Positions 8,800-18,390 are shown, numbered from the stretch's first letter. The stretch: DNA of 64,000 bases from Sideroxydans sp. (GCA_016124455.1 WGNQ01000016.1:1-64000); one strand, 5' to 3'. Numbers and translations are program-made. The notes: a model not told the origin generated them from the letters alone.

Positions 8800-10139
8800 T
8801 TTGCTTGCTCCGCAGCAGGCTGGGGCTTAGCGGCCTCTTCCGGGGCGCCGACGATTACCGTCGCCAGCGCATCCGGGTTTACCCGGCGCTTGAAGGCATC
8901 GCGAATATCCGCGACGGTGACTTTCTCCACCTTGCCCGGGAAATCATCAAGATAGGTCAGCGGCAGACCGTAGAAACCGATCACGCTCAGATAATCGAGT
9001 ATCTTGCGATTGCTGTCGATACGCAGCGGAAAACCGCCGATGATATTGTCCTTGGCTGCCGCCAGCTCTTTCGCGGTCGGCCCCTGTTCGATGAACTTGC
9101 GCAGGGTATCGCGCACGATGGCCAGCGCCTGGTCGGCATTTTCCTTCTTGGTCTGCAAACCGATCTGGAACGGCCCCGGCTGCTGCATCGGAATGAAATA
9201 GCTGTATACGCTGTAGGCCAGACCGCGCTTCTCGCGCACTTCATTCATCAACCGCGACACGAAACCGCCGCCGCCCAAGATGTAGTTGCCCACATACAGT
9301 GTAAAGTAGTCCGGATCGTTGCGTGCAATACCCGGCGCGCCGATCAGGATATGGCTCTGCGATGCCGGATGCGGGATGCGCTGCTCGCTCGCCTTGATCT
9401 GCATCGTCACCGGCGGGATCTTTTCCGGCGCACCGCCTGGTGGCAGCTGGGCCGTAAGCTGCTGGGCAATTTTTTCCGCCTCGTCGCGCGTCACGTCGCC
9501 CATCAGCGCAACCACTGCCGACCTGGCACCATAGTGCGCGCGGTAGAACGCAAGCAAATCGGCACGCTTGATTTTTTCCACCGTGGCAACTTCACCGGAT
9601 GACTGCAGGCCGTAGGGGTGATCGCCGTACACGGCCTTGCCGAAGGCCTTCTCGGCAATCGCTTCGGGACGGGTTTCGGCTTCCTTCAGCGCCGCAACCA
9701 GGCGCATTTTCTCGCGCGCCAGAATCTTGTCCGGGAAAGTCGGGTGCTGCAGCAGGCTGGCCATGACAGACAATGCCTGGTCGCGCTCTTGCGGCCGGCT
9801 CAGGGTACGCAGGCTGATGCCCGCACGATCCTGATCGAAGCTGCCGCCGAGATCCGCGCCGATATCGGCCAGCTTGCGCGAAATGTCGTCCTCGCTCAGC
9901 CCATCCGCGCCGAGGTCAAGCATGCCCTGGGTCATGCCCGCCACCCCGGATTTCTCCGCCGTGTCGAAACCGCTGCCGGCAGGAAAACCGACTGCCACGT
10001 CGAGCATCGGCAAACCATGGTCTTCCACAAAATACACTTGCGCACCACTGGCTGCCTGCCAGTGCTGGATGTGCGGCGTGGCCAGCGCAGGCGCTGCCGT
10101 CAGCAGCAGCGCGATAAAAGCAAAAATCCTAGCGTACAT
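8796..10139 (-). CDS. M16-family peptidase-like protein, non-catalytic partner
   Basis: 447 residues with a signal peptide (hydrophobic stretch to about 20, A-L-A site). It has the M16 fold but no HxxEH zinc motif: the matching place reads VAGMTQGMLDLGA. It keeps the C-terminal R/Y substrate-binding segment (LMNEVREKRGLAYSVYSY). Such proteins pair with a zinc-bearing M16 subunit, here encoded just upstream with an 11-base overlap. The C-terminus is Pro/Ala/Gln-rich. Likely periplasmic. The substrate is unknown. Confidence 0.85.
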   Translation of the reverse strand: MYARIFAFIALLLTAAPALATPHIQHWQAASGAQVYFVEDHGLPMLDVAVGFPAGSGFDTAEKSGVAGMTQGMLDLGADGLSEDDISRKLADIGADLGGSFDQDRAGISLRTLSRPQERDQALSVMASLLQHPTFPDKILAREKMRLVAALKEAETRPEAIAEKAFGKAVYGDHPYGLQSSGEVATVEKIKRADLLAFYRAHYGARSAVVALMGDVTRDEAEKIAQQLTAQLPPGGAPEKIPPVTMQIKASEQRIPHPASQSHILIGAPGIARNDPDYFTLYVGNYILGGGGFVSRLMNEVREKRGLAYSVYSYFIPMQQPGPFQIGLQTKKENADQALAIVRDTLRKFIEQGPTAKELAAAKDNIIGGFPLRIDSNRKILDYLSVIGFYGLPLTYLDDFPGKVEKVTVADIRDAFKRRVNPDALATVIVGAPEEAAKPQPAAEQAK

Positions 10140-11499
10140 TCGCGCCTCCCTCCGGCATCATGTGTCTCGGTTTGCCCGACAGCGGCTGCGGATCGAGCAC
10201 CGCCACCGTCAGGTTGTCATCCTTGAAGAACTCCTTTGCCACATCCTGCACCTGCTGTGCAGTCACTGCCTGCAGTTTCTGCAGCATCAGTGGAATATCC
10301 TTGTAGGACAAGCCCAGGCTTTCCAGCTGGCCGATCTCCATCGCCTGGTAGAACACCGAGTCGCGCTTGTAGACTTGGCCGGCGGTGATCTGCGCCTTGA
10401 CGCGCTTCAGTTCATCCTCGCTCACCCCATCCTTGACCAGTTTGCCGATCTGCGCACGCAGGCCGGCTTCGAGGTCGGCTGCGGTCTTGCCTTCGCTGGG
10501 TGTGCCTTCGAGAGTAAAAATGCTGGGGCCACGGGCCAGCGGGTCATATCCTGCCCCGATACTGCTGGCCAGTTGCTGTTCGCGCACCAGTGATTTGTTG
10601 AGTCGTGCCGAATCGTTGCCGTCGAGTACGCCCGCCAGCACTTCCAGTGCATACGGCCGCCACTGCTGTGCCGGCTGCTGCAGCGTAGGCGCATGGTAAG
10701 CCATCACCAGATAAGGCAGTTCCGCCGGTGCCTTGACCACGATGCGCTTGATGCCGATCTGTGGCGGTTCGGTAAACTGCTGGGTTTCCGGTACCGGGCG
10801 TTGCGGTATGCCGCCGTAGTAGCGCTGCGCCAGCGCGAATACCTGTTTCGCATCGACGTCGCCGGCGATTACCAGCACGGCATTATTGGGCCGGTAATAG
10901 CGCCGGTACCAGGCCCTGACGTCATCCGCAGTCAGTTTCTGCAGGTCGCTCATCCAGCCGATCACCGGATGGTGGTACGGATGCTGTTCGTACAGTGTAG
11001 CCATCAGCTGCTCGGACAGCAGCGAATGCGGCTGGTCGTCGGTACGCCAGCGCCGCTCTTCCATCACCACCTGGATTTCCTTGTCGAACTCTTTTTTTGA
11101 CACCAGCAGGTTCTGCATGCGGTCTGATTCGAGCTTCATCGCCAGCGGCAGTTTGGATTTGTGCAGTTGCTGGAAATATGCGGTGTAATCGTAGCTGGTG
11201 AAGGCATTCTCGCGTCCACCGGCAGCAGCGATGCGTTTCGAGAATTCACCTGCCGGCACGCTGCGCGTCCCCTTGAACATCATATGCTCCAGCGCATGGG
11301 CAATGCCGGTCTTGCCGGTCCACTCATCCATGCTGCCGACGTGATACCAGACCTGCTGTACCACCACCGGCGCGCGGTGATCTTCCTTGACCACCACCTT
11401 GAGGCCGTTGTGCAGCGTTTTTTCGAACACTTCGGCATGGGCGGCGGCGGCAAACAACAAGGCCGGGATCACCAGCCATTTCCATAATCCTGTGCGCAT
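10129..11499 (-). CDS. M16-family zinc peptidase, catalytic subunit
   Basis: 456 residues with a signal peptide (cleavage after AHA, about 22). The inverted zinc motif H68-A-L-E71-H72 is followed by MMFKGT and by the distal Glu in ENAFTSYDYT, so the catalytic site is complete. Two M16 halves are visible: the peptidase half to about 230 and the inactive half after it. It precedes and overlaps the non-catalytic paralogue at 8796-10139, giving a likely heterodimer in the periplasm. It is divergent from ftsY across 277 bases. Confidence 0.9.
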   Translation of the reverse strand: MRTGLWKWLVIPALLFAAAAHAEVFEKTLHNGLKVVVKEDHRAPVVVQQVWYHVGSMDEWTGKTGIAHALEHMMFKGTRSVPAGEFSKRIAAAGGRENAFTSYDYTAYFQQLHKSKLPLAMKLESDRMQNLLVSKKEFDKEIQVVMEERRWRTDDQPHSLLSEQLMATLYEQHPYHHPVIGWMSDLQKLTADDVRAWYRRYYRPNNAVLVIAGDVDAKQVFALAQRYYGGIPQRPVPETQQFTEPPQIGIKRIVVKAPAELPYLVMAYHAPTLQQPAQQWRPYALEVLAGVLDGNDSARLNKSLVREQQLASSIGAGYDPLARGPSIFTLEGTPSEGKTAADLEAGLRAQIGKLVKDGVSEDELKRVKAQITAGQVYKRDSVFYQAMEIGQLESLGLSYKDIPLMLQKLQAVTAQQVQDVAKEFFKDDNLTVAVLDPQPLSGKPRHMMPEGGANVR

Positions 11500-11776
11500 A
11501 TTTCTGGCCCAAATCAGTTAAACGGAATAGCGACGGCGGCCAAGGCCGCCGTCACAGAACGCATTATGCGTCATCGTAGCAAGCTATAACAACCATCCGG
11601 AAGACAAACAGAGGCACAGTCTAGTTCCATTCCACAAGAATTTCACCCGATGCCGCAACATGGTTATGCATGGCTGCAAGCGGATATCCTGCCAACATCA
11701 AGATTGCGCTAGCCCTATTGTGGCAAGTGGGCATAAAATGCCCCGCGTTCGTCATTAACATTCACCACGATCCTCG
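11500..11776. repeat. divergent intergenic region with a GC-rich palindrome at 11532-11553
   Basis: 277 bases lie between the M16 operon and ftsY. A 22-base inverted repeat (GACGGCGGCC-AA-GGCCGCCGTC) is 33 bases upstream of the M16 start. There is no T run, so it is a hairpin or protein site, not a normal terminator. A TAAAAT string just before ftsY may be a -10, but the -35 is poor. Nothing else is seen. Confidence 0.5.
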
Positions 11777-12736
11777 ATGCTCAGTTTTCTGAAAAAATCC
11801 GCTGCCGACACCGAACCCGCCGGACAGAGCGGCTGGCTCGGCCGCCTCAAAAGCGGCCTGGCGCGCACCGGTGGCCAGCTGTCCAGCCTGTTCGCAGGCG
11901 GCGGCAAAATCGACGACGAGCTGTATGAAGACCTGGAAACGGTACTGATCACTTCCGATGTCGGCATGGATGCCACCAGTCTGCTGATGGCAGACCTGCG
12001 CCGCCATGTGCGCGAGCAGCATCTCACCGATGCGGCACAACTGAAAGAGGCGCTGGGTGCCTGCCTGCTCAGGCTGCTCCAGCCGCTGGCACAGCCGCTG
12101 GATGCCAGCGGCCACAAGCCGTTCGTCATCATGCTGTGCGGTGTCAACGGCGCGGGCAAAACCACCTCCATCGGCAAGCTGGCAAAATACTTCCAGAATC
12201 AGGGCAAGTCAGTATTGCTTGCTGCCGGCGACACCTTCCGCGCCGCAGCGCGCGAGCAGCTGATGACCTGGGGCGAACGCAACAACGTGACGGTAATCGC
12301 GCAGCAGAGCGGCGATGCGGCCGCCGTGATCTTCGATGCAGTACAGGCTGCACAGGCGCGGGGCATCGATATCGTGCTGGCGGATACCGCCGGCCGACTG
12401 GCCACGCAGGCGCACCTGATGGAGGAAATCAGGAAGGTGAAGCGCGTCATCGCCAAGGCGCTCCCGGATGCGCCGCATGAGGTGCTGCTGGTACTCGATG
12501 CCAACACCGGCCAGAACGCCCTGAGCCAGACCAAGGCATTCGACGAGGCCCTGGGTGTAACCGGCCTGGTGCTGACCAAGCTGGATGGCACCGCCAAAGG
12601 TGGTATCGTCGCTGCCATCGCCCGGGCACACCCGATCCCGGTGCGCTTCATCGGCGTAGGCGAAGGACTGGACGACCTGCGCCCGTTTGTGGCGGAAGAA
12701 TTTGTCGCAGCTTTACTGGAACTGAACGATGATTAA
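11777..12736 (+). CDS. ftsY: signal recognition particle receptor FtsY
   Basis: The 319-residue SRP receptor GTPase delivers ribosome-nascent chains to the membrane. The N domain covers about 40-110 and the G domain follows: GVNGAGKTT (P-loop), DTAGR, TKLDGTAKGG. The acidic A domain is very short compared with the E. coli protein, as in many betaproteobacteria. It overlaps ftsE by eight bases, the conserved ftsYEX order. Confidence 0.95.
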   Translation: MLSFLKKSAADTEPAGQSGWLGRLKSGLARTGGQLSSLFAGGGKIDDELYEDLETVLITSDVGMDATSLLMADLRRHVREQHLTDAAQLKEALGACLLRLLQPLAQPLDASGHKPFVIMLCGVNGAGKTTSIGKLAKYFQNQGKSVLLAAGDTFRAAAREQLMTWGERNNVTVIAQQSGDAAAVIFDAVQAAQARGIDIVLADTAGRLATQAHLMEEIRKVKRVIAKALPDAPHEVLLVLDANTGQNALSQTKAFDEALGVTGLVLTKLDGTAKGGIVAAIARAHPIPVRFIGVGEGLDDLRPFVAEEFVAALLELNDD

Positions 12737-13382
12737 ATTCACCCAGGTTTCCAAACGCTATCCCGGCGGCTACGAGGCACTGAAAAATGTTGGCTTCGAG
12801 ATCGAAGAAGGCGAGATCGCCTTCCTCACCGGACATTCCGGTGCCGGCAAGAGCACGCTGCTCAAGCTGATCGCCGCCATCGAACGCCCCAACGGCGGCA
12901 GCATCGTGGTCAAGGGGCAGAATGTCGGCTCGTTGAAGAGCGGCGCCCTGCCGTTCCTGCGCCGCAACCTCGGGCTGATTTTTCAGGACCACAAACTGCT
13001 GTTCGACCGCAGCGTGTTCGACAACGTAATACTGCCGTTGCAGATCTGCGGCTTCGACCACCGCGAAAGCGCCAAGCGCGCCCGCGCCGCGCTCGACAAG
13101 GTCGGCCTGCTGGCACGCGAGAAAGCCAACCCGATTGCGCTGTCCGGGGGCGAACAACAGCGTTTATGCATCGCACGCGCCATCGTCAACCGGCCCACCA
13201 TCCTGCTGGCAGATGAGCCTACCGGTAATCTCGACAGTGCCTATGCCGACGAAATCATGTCCATTTTCAAATCGTTCCATCAGGTCGGCGTCACGTTGCT
13301 GATCGCCACTCACGACGAAAACGTGCTGCGCCAGTCCGATGGACGCCGACTGCTGCTGAAACACGGGGAGTTGCAGCCATGA
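12729..13382 (+). CDS. ftsE: cell-division ABC transporter ATPase FtsE
   Basis: 217 residues with Walker [10 protein letters not shown], signature LSGGEQQR, and Walker [13 protein letters not shown]. FtsE with FtsX links the divisome to peptidoglycan hydrolase activation at the septum. It starts within the last codons of ftsY and overlaps ftsX by ATGA, so the three genes are translationally coupled. Confidence 0.95.
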   Translation: MIKFTQVSKRYPGGYEALKNVGFEIEEGEIAFLTGHSGAGKSTLLKLIAAIERPNGGSIVVKGQNVGSLKSGALPFLRRNLGLIFQDHKLLFDRSVFDNVILPLQICGFDHRESAKRARAALDKVGLLAREKANPIALSGGEQQRLCIARAIVNRPTILLADEPTGNLDSAYADEIMSIFKSFHQVGVTLLIATHDENVLRQSDGRRLLLKHGELQP

Positions 13383-14287
13383 GCAACTGGTTGATCCAGC
13401 ACTGGCTGGTGTTCCTGTTCACCCTGCGTCGCCTGCTGGCCACCCCGGTGGCCAGCCTGCTCAACATCGCGATCATGGGCATTGCGCTGAGCCTGCCGGT
13501 GGGTGTCTATGTGCTATTGCAGAATGTGCAGGGGCTGGCCGCCCAGGCAGCCGGCGCACCGCAAATCAGCGTGTTCCTGGCCAAGGATGCCAGCAAGGAC
13601 GACGTCGCACAGACCGGTAAACGCCTCGCCCAGCTTGACGATATCGAACGCATCGAGTTTGTGCCGCGCGAACAGGCGCTGGACCAGCTCAAGCACAGTA
13701 CCGGGCTGGCCGACGTGATCGGCGGGCTGAGCCAGAATCCGCTGCCGGATGCCTACATCCTCTACCCCAAGACTGCCGATTTAAAGGTGCTGGAAGGCTT
13801 GCGCGACCGGCTGCAAACCTGGCCCAAGCTGGAACACGTGCAGCTCGATTCGGCCTGGGCACGCAAGCTCGAGGCGTTGCTGGGCTTCGTCCGGCTGGCC
13901 GTGCTGATTCTTGCCAGCCTGCTCAGCATCGCGCTGGTGGCGATCACCTTCAACACCATCCGCCTGCAGATCCTGACCAAACGCGATGAAATCGAGGTAT
14001 CCAAGCTGATCGGTGCCACCCACGCCTTTATCCGCCGCCCATTCCTGTATTTCGGCCTGCTGCAGGGCTTGCTGGCCGGCGCTGCGGCCTGGCTGATCAT
14101 CTCGCTCAGCCTCTACCTGCTCAACCGCAGCCTGGCCGGGCTGGCAGAACTGTATGCCAGCAATTTCACCCTGCACCACCTGTCTGCGGGTGACAGCCTG
14201 TCATTGCTGCTGTTCTCGGCCTATCTCGGCTGGCTGGGCGCTTGGCTCTCGGTGTCGCAACACCTGTGGCAGATCGAGCCCAAATAA
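13379..14287 (+). CDS. ftsX: cell-division permease FtsX
   Basis: 302 residues with the FtsX plan: a first membrane helix at about 24-45, a periplasmic loop of about 120 residues (binding site for hydrolase activators in the family), then three helices at about 175-198, 225-250 and 270-290. It follows ftsE with a four-base overlap. An 88-base gap separates it from rpoH, which has its own promoter. Confidence 0.93.
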   Translation: MSNWLIQHWLVFLFTLRRLLATPVASLLNIAIMGIALSLPVGVYVLLQNVQGLAAQAAGAPQISVFLAKDASKDDVAQTGKRLAQLDDIERIEFVPREQALDQLKHSTGLADVIGGLSQNPLPDAYILYPKTADLKVLEGLRDRLQTWPKLEHVQLDSAWARKLEALLGFVRLAVLILASLLSIALVAITFNTIRLQILTKRDEIEVSKLIGATHAFIRRPFLYFGLLQGLLAGAAAWLIISLSLYLLNRSLAGLAELYASNFTLHHLSAGDSLSLLLFSAYLGWLGAWLSVSQHLWQIEPK

Positions 14288-14320
14288 TGTTTCATGAATA
14301 AAACTAAACTTTTTTCTCGC

Positions 14321-14350
14321 TTGGCACTCAAACTTTAAGAGTGCTAATAT
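14321..14350 (+). promoter_or_regulatory. CIRCE operator overlapping the rpoH promoter
   Basis: At 14321-14347 the sequence reads TTGGCACTC, nine bases, GAGTGCTAA. This is the HrcA-binding CIRCE element (TTAGCACTC-N9-GAGTGCTAA) with one mismatch. The same bases carry a sigma70-like promoter: -35 TTGGCA at 14321-14326 and -10 TAATAT at 14345-14350, spacing 18. The repressor would cover the promoter completely. An AAGGAGG ribosome site is at 14361-14367. Confidence 0.9.
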
Positions 14351-14375
14351 TCAAGCTACCAAGGAGGCAACCATT

Positions 14376-15227
14376 ATGAATGCGGATCTGGCTTTACCTA
14401 CGCTTTCGCCAGTGGGCAGCCTGGAAGGCTATATCCAGGCGGTCAATCGCCTGCCCCTGTTGACGCAGGAGGAGGAGGTTCAACTGGCGACGCGCTTGCG
14501 TCGCAACAATGACCTGGAAGCGGCACGCCAGCTGGTTATGTCACACCTGCGCGTGGTGGTAAGCATCGCCCGTGGCTATGCCGGTTACGGCTTGCCTCAG
14601 GCCGACCTGATTCAGGAAGGCAATATCGGCCTGATGAAGGCCGTAAAGCGCTACGACCCGGAACGGGGCGTACGTCTGGTGTCGTTCGCACTGCACTGGA
14701 TTCGCGCCGAAATCCACGAGTATGTGCTGCGCAACTGGCGCCTGGTCAAGATTGCCACCACCAAATCCCAGCGCAAGCTGTTCTTCAATCTGCGCAGCCT
14801 GAAGCGCGGACTGGAAGCGCTCAAGCCGCATGAAGTCAAAGCCATCGCCCAGCAACTGAATGTCAGCGAAAGCGATGTGGTGGAAATGGAAAGCCGTTTT
14901 ACCGGCCATGAAATCGCACTGGAGTCGGGCGCCGACGATGAGGACGAGAATTATGCGCCGATCGCCTATCTGGCCTCGGATGCTGAAAACGAACCCTCGC
15001 AGCTGCTGGAGCAGGCCGAAGCAGGAGACCTGCAGACTGCCGGCCTGAGCCGTGCTCTGGACAGCTTGGACGAACGCAGTCGCCGCATCATTGAGGCACG
15101 GTGGCTGCGTGAAGGCGAGAGCGCAACGCTGCATGAACTGGCTGCAGAATTCGGCGTTTCCGCCGAACGCATTCGCCAGATCGAGCAGAAAGCCATGTCC
15201 AAAATGCAAACAGCGCTGGCCGCATAA
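14376..15227 (+). CDS. rpoH: heat-shock sigma factor RpoH (sigma-32)
   Basis: 283 residues, full length. Region 2 contains [19 protein letters not shown] and the -10 recognition segment. QRKLFFNLR (about 131-139) is the RpoH box that separates this family from other sigma factors. Region 4.2 ends with AAEFGVSAERIRQIEQKAM. It directs RNA polymerase to heat-shock promoters. The CIRCE overlapping its promoter suggests HrcA repression of rpoH itself. A terminator follows the stop codon. Confidence 0.96.
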   Translation: MNADLALPTLSPVGSLEGYIQAVNRLPLLTQEEEVQLATRLRRNNDLEAARQLVMSHLRVVVSIARGYAGYGLPQADLIQEGNIGLMKAVKRYDPERGVRLVSFALHWIRAEIHEYVLRNWRLVKIATTKSQRKLFFNLRSLKRGLEALKPHEVKAIAQQLNVSESDVVEMESRFTGHEIALESGADDEDENYAPIAYLASDAENEPSQLLEQAEAGDLQTAGLSRALDSLDERSRRIIEARWLREGESATLHELAAEFGVSAERIRQIEQKAMSKMQTALAA

Positions 15228-15250
15228 TTTTCAGCGCCACGAAAAGCAGA

Positions 15251-15278
15251 AAGCCGCAGTCTGTACTGCGGCTTTTTT
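15251..15278. terminator. Rho-independent terminator between rpoH and sspB
   Basis: Ten-base arms AAGCCGCAGT and ACTGCGGCTT with a CTGT loop, then TTTT on the plus strand and an A run before the stem, so it can serve both convergent genes. Confidence 0.9.
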
Positions 15279-15687
15279 ATTTGACTACCCGCAGGCGCGG
15301 CTTACCTGGTGGCGGCGCACCGCCATCCTCCGGCCCGTCGTCCGGGGGTGGCGCTTCCGACTCCTCCGCCTGAAACACCAGGCCCTGCCCGTTTTCCTTG
15401 GCGAAAATGCCGATCACCGCCGCAACCGGCACCACAATCTCCTGCGGTACGCCGCCAAAGCGGCCACCGCAGGTAATTTCGTCGTTGCCCAATTGCAGGT
15501 TGCGCACCGCCTCCATGCTCAGATTGAGCACGATCTCCCCATCCTTGACATAGGCCATCGGCACCTGCGTACGGGCATCCACCCTGACAGCCAGATAGGG
15601 AGTCAGGGCGTTATCCGTACACCAGTCGTAAATCGCGCGTATCAGGTAGGGTTTGGTAGAAGGCAGCTTGGCGGCAGAATCGCTCAC
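15277..15687 (-). CDS. sspB: ClpXP protease specificity-enhancing factor SspB
   Basis: 136 residues. TKPYLIRAIYDWC and the folded core to about residue 105 are the SspB substrate-binding domain. An acidic/proline-rich linker then leads to the C-terminal PRLRVVK, the ClpX-docking tail. I chose GTG 15687, which overlaps the sspA stop (GTGA), over a frame start 43 codons upstream that would lie inside sspA. SspB delivers ssrA-tagged proteins to ClpXP. Confidence 0.93.
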   Translation of the reverse strand: MSDSAAKLPSTKPYLIRAIYDWCTDNALTPYLAVRVDARTQVPMAYVKDGEIVLNLSMEAVRNLQLGNDEITCGGRFGGVPQEIVVPVAAVIGIFAKENGQGLVFQAEESEAPPPDDGPEDGGAPPPGKPRLRVVK

Positions 15688-16283
15688 TTGCGCATCGCTT
15701 TTTCCGCCGGTGTCATCGCCTCGATGTAGGCCGGACGCGAGAACAGGCGTTCGGCGTACTTCATCAGCGGTGCCGCATCCTTGCCCAGCTGGATGCCATA
15801 CAGCTCCAGCCGCCACAACAGCGGGGCGATCGCCACATCGAGCATGGAAAACTCGTCGCCCAGCATGTATTTCTGCTTGGTAAACACCTGGGCAATCTGC
15901 GTCAGGTTATCGCGGATCATCTGCCGTGCCTTGTCCGCCACCTTCTGCTGCCCGTGCTCCACTGCGTCGATATGACAGAACAGCTCATGTTCGAAGCGGT
16001 GCAGGAACAGCCGGGCACGAGCACGCATTACCGGGTCGGCAGGCATCAGTTGCGGGTGGGGGAAACGCTCATCGATATACTCGTTGATGATGTTTGCCTC
16101 GTGCAGGATCAGATCCCGCTCGACCAGCACCGGCACCCTGCCATAGGGGTTGATCGCCGCGAGATCTTCCTGCTTGTTGTATACATCCACATCAATGATC
16201 TGGAAGTCCATGCCCTTTTCAAACAGCACGATCCGGCAGCGCTGACTGAACGGGTCCGTCGTCCCAGAGTAAAGCGTCATCAT
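15684..16283 (-). CDS. sspA: stringent starvation protein A
   Basis: 199 residues with the glutathione-S-transferase fold: MTLYSGTTDPFSQRCRIVL at the N-terminus, NPYGRVPVLVERDL in the thioredoxin half, and an all-helical C-terminal half. SspA binds RNA polymerase and helps stationary-phase and acid survival. It lies directly downstream of actF, where many betaproteobacteria have petC. Confidence 0.94.
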   Translation of the reverse strand: MMTLYSGTTDPFSQRCRIVLFEKGMDFQIIDVDVYNKQEDLAAINPYGRVPVLVERDLILHEANIINEYIDERFPHPQLMPADPVMRARARLFLHRFEHELFCHIDAVEHGQQKVADKARQMIRDNLTQIAQVFTKQKYMLGDEFSMLDVAIAPLLWRLELYGIQLGKDAAPLMKYAERLFSRPAYIEAMTPAEKAMRK

Positions 16284-16292
16284 AATTTAAGT

Positions 16293-17315
16293 TTACACCT
16301 TGATTAGTTGGTTACGGCGCAGTGCTCCTCGCACCAGCATAAACCCGATCACCCCCACCACAGCTGCAACAACAATGAACGCCAGCACCGGCATACTGCC
16401 TGTGCCATTGATACCTGCAACCCAGACATAGCGCTCGAACAGTGTGCCGGTAATGATACAGGCAGCAACCGCGAGAGTAGCCTGCGGATTATGGCGGGTT
16501 ATCGGGAAGCATAGTGTAACAAAAGGAATCACAAATTTCATCGCCACCATCGACCACCACAACACGCCGTAGTCCCCATCCTGCATGCCGTCGATGCGAT
16601 CACGCTCCTCGCCGATATTGCCATACCACATGGTCAGGTACTGGGCAAAGAAGGTGTACATCCACAACAGGGTGAACGCCAGCATCATTTGCGCCAGATA
16701 GTTATAGACGAATTCCTCGACACGCTTCACGAGCTTGTTGCCATTGTTCAGCGCGTAAATCCAGATCACCATAAAGGCCAGGAACATGCCGAAATTGCTG
16801 ACCAGGTTGTACATGCCGTAAATCGCGCTGTGCCAGGAAGGCTTCAGCGTCATCTCGAAGTCCCATGCCACCATGGTGCAATAAAGCACGGTGAAGAACG
16901 GAATCCAGCAGGCAACGTGATGGAACTTGGCCCGATCCTGCTCGCTGCGCTCGCTGACTTCCTGACGCTTGATGAACATGCGCCATACGAAGATGATCGT
17001 CAGCATGCCGAGCACTTCGCGCGCGGCCAGCAACGGCAAGGTATACCAGCCCGGCATGTGCACATCCTCGCCGTGCGAAACGTGCCCGATCCACGGGAAG
17101 GTATGCTGGCTGCCGGCCAGCAGGATCAGCAACAGCACGAAGGCCAGCGGAAACAATGCATACAGCGACACTGCCAGATGGCGCACCTGGAAGCGCCACT
17201 TGGCGCCGACCAGGTAAAGTACCGAGCACAAGGTCACACCGCTCAGCGCGAGGTATGTAACCACCACGAAACTGGCGGTCAGAACCGACCAATTACTGTA
17301 AGAAAACATGTTCAT
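16293..17315 (-). CDS. actF: alternative complex III subunit ActF
   Basis: A 340-residue integral membrane protein with about ten hydrophobic helices and few loops, a short relative of the NrfD-type ActC. In ACIII it packs against ActC in the membrane part of the quinol:cytochrome c (or quinol:oxidase) oxidoreductase. It is the last act gene, ten bases after actE, and sspA follows nine bases later. Confidence 0.85.
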   Translation of the reverse strand: MNMFSYSNWSVLTASFVVVTYLALSGVTLCSVLYLVGAKWRFQVRHLAVSLYALFPLAFVLLLILLAGSQHTFPWIGHVSHGEDVHMPGWYTLPLLAAREVLGMLTIIFVWRMFIKRQEVSERSEQDRAKFHHVACWIPFFTVLYCTMVAWDFEMTLKPSWHSAIYGMYNLVSNFGMFLAFMVIWIYALNNGNKLVKRVEEFVYNYLAQMMLAFTLLWMYTFFAQYLTMWYGNIGEERDRIDGMQDGDYGVLWWSMVAMKFVIPFVTLCFPITRHNPQATLAVAACIITGTLFERYVWVAGINGTGSMPVLAFIVVAAVVGVIGFMLVRGALRRNQLIKV

Positions 17316-17325
17316 TCCCCCTTAG

Positions 17326-17862
17326 TTATCGGCCGTTGACGTCGGAATAGACTTTCGCGCCTTGCTGCAGCACGTGGCGAACGTAATTCACCACATTCCA
17401 GCGCTCGGTCGGCGACAGATCGTTGGCATAGGACGGCATGATGGCGCCGCCAAATGTCATCATGCCGAAAATGTAACCGTCGCTGATGCTTCGCGCATGC
17501 TCGGCAGTCAGGTCAAAAGGCTGCAATATCAGCTTTTTCCCGACCAGGCCATCACCCTTGCCGGCATAACCATGGCACGGCGTGCAGTAGATACCGAACA
17601 AGCGGCCGCCGAATTCCAGCGATTTCTGATCAGCCACTACCGGATTCTTCATCTTTTCCGCAGCATCCCTGTCCTTGACGAATACAGTAGTGCCGGGAAC
17701 AGGTTCCGAATGCTCGGGGTAGTTTTCCATGCCCGGATGGGCCGGATCTACGCTTTCCTGCGGCTTCACGCTGATCTGTTCGGACATGTCCTTGGACCAT
17801 GGCCATGCTTGTGCCAGTGCAGGTGTCACCAGCAATGCGATTGCTAAAGTTAGTTTTTTCAT
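17326..17862 (-). CDS. actE: alternative complex III monohaem cytochrome c ActE
   Basis: 178 residues. The signal peptide MKKLTLAIALLVTPALAQA is followed by one CTPCH haem site (about 92-96) and a class I cytochrome c fold. MMTFGGAIMPSYANDLSPTE carries the likely axial Met. ActE is the electron-exit cytochrome of ACIII. It overlaps actD by four bases. Confidence 0.88.
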   Translation of the reverse strand: MKKLTLAIALLVTPALAQAWPWSKDMSEQISVKPQESVDPAHPGMENYPEHSEPVPGTTVFVKDRDAAEKMKNPVVADQKSLEFGGRLFGIYCTPCHGYAGKGDGLVGKKLILQPFDLTAEHARSISDGYIFGMMTFGGAIMPSYANDLSPTERWNVVNYVRHVLQQGAKVYSDVNGR

Positions 17863-18389
17863 CTGCCAGCCTCTTCCTGAATTTCCAATGCCTTATGCTT
17901 GGTAAAAATCTCCCTGAGTTTGGGCACAGAACCCTCGTCACCCTTTACCAGCACGCCGATCTGGTCTTCTGAAACCTTGGCGCTGTACAGCGGAGAACGC
18001 CTTGCCGGCAGGCCGGACAGGATCAGGAAACCGAGAACGGTGATGTACACCCCCCCCAGGATGAACATTTCGTAGGTCAGCACGAAGTTGGGCGGGAACG
18101 GCACGATCGGTTTGCCGCCCTTCATCTGCGCATAGAAGTTGGCCTGCGAACCGGAAATCAGCCAGAACGCCAGGAAACCGCCGAGCGACGCCCCCAACAG
18201 CGTAAACCACTGCACATACACCGGCTTGTTACCGATGAACTCCTCCACTTCCGGATGCTCGATCGGCGATTTCACCACCATGTCGTTGGCGGCATTAAAG
18301 CCCTTGATGTCGGCGGTACGCAGTTCCTTGACGACCGCTTCCGCCTCATCAAAGTTGTTGTACAGCGCAAGCAAATAACGTTGGCTCAT
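17859..18389 (-). CDS. actD: alternative complex III subunit ActD (DUF3341)
   Basis: 176 residues: a soluble N-terminal domain starting YLLALYNNFDEAEAVVKEL, then two transmembrane helices at about 58-80 and 95-120, then a conserved GLPARRSPLYS segment. This is the DUF3341 subunit always found in act operons. A run of eight C at 18050-18057 lies in the coding sequence. Three-gene overlaps with actE and actC show tight coupling. Confidence 0.87.
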   Translation of the reverse strand: MSQRYLLALYNNFDEAEAVVKELRTADIKGFNAANDMVVKSPIEHPEVEEFIGNKPVYVQWFTLLGASLGGFLAFWLISGSQANFYAQMKGGKPIVPFPPNFVLTYEMFILGGVYITVLGFLILSGLPARRSPLYSAKVSEDQIGVLVKGDEGSVPKLREIFTKHKALEIQEEAGR

Positions 18390-18390
18390 T

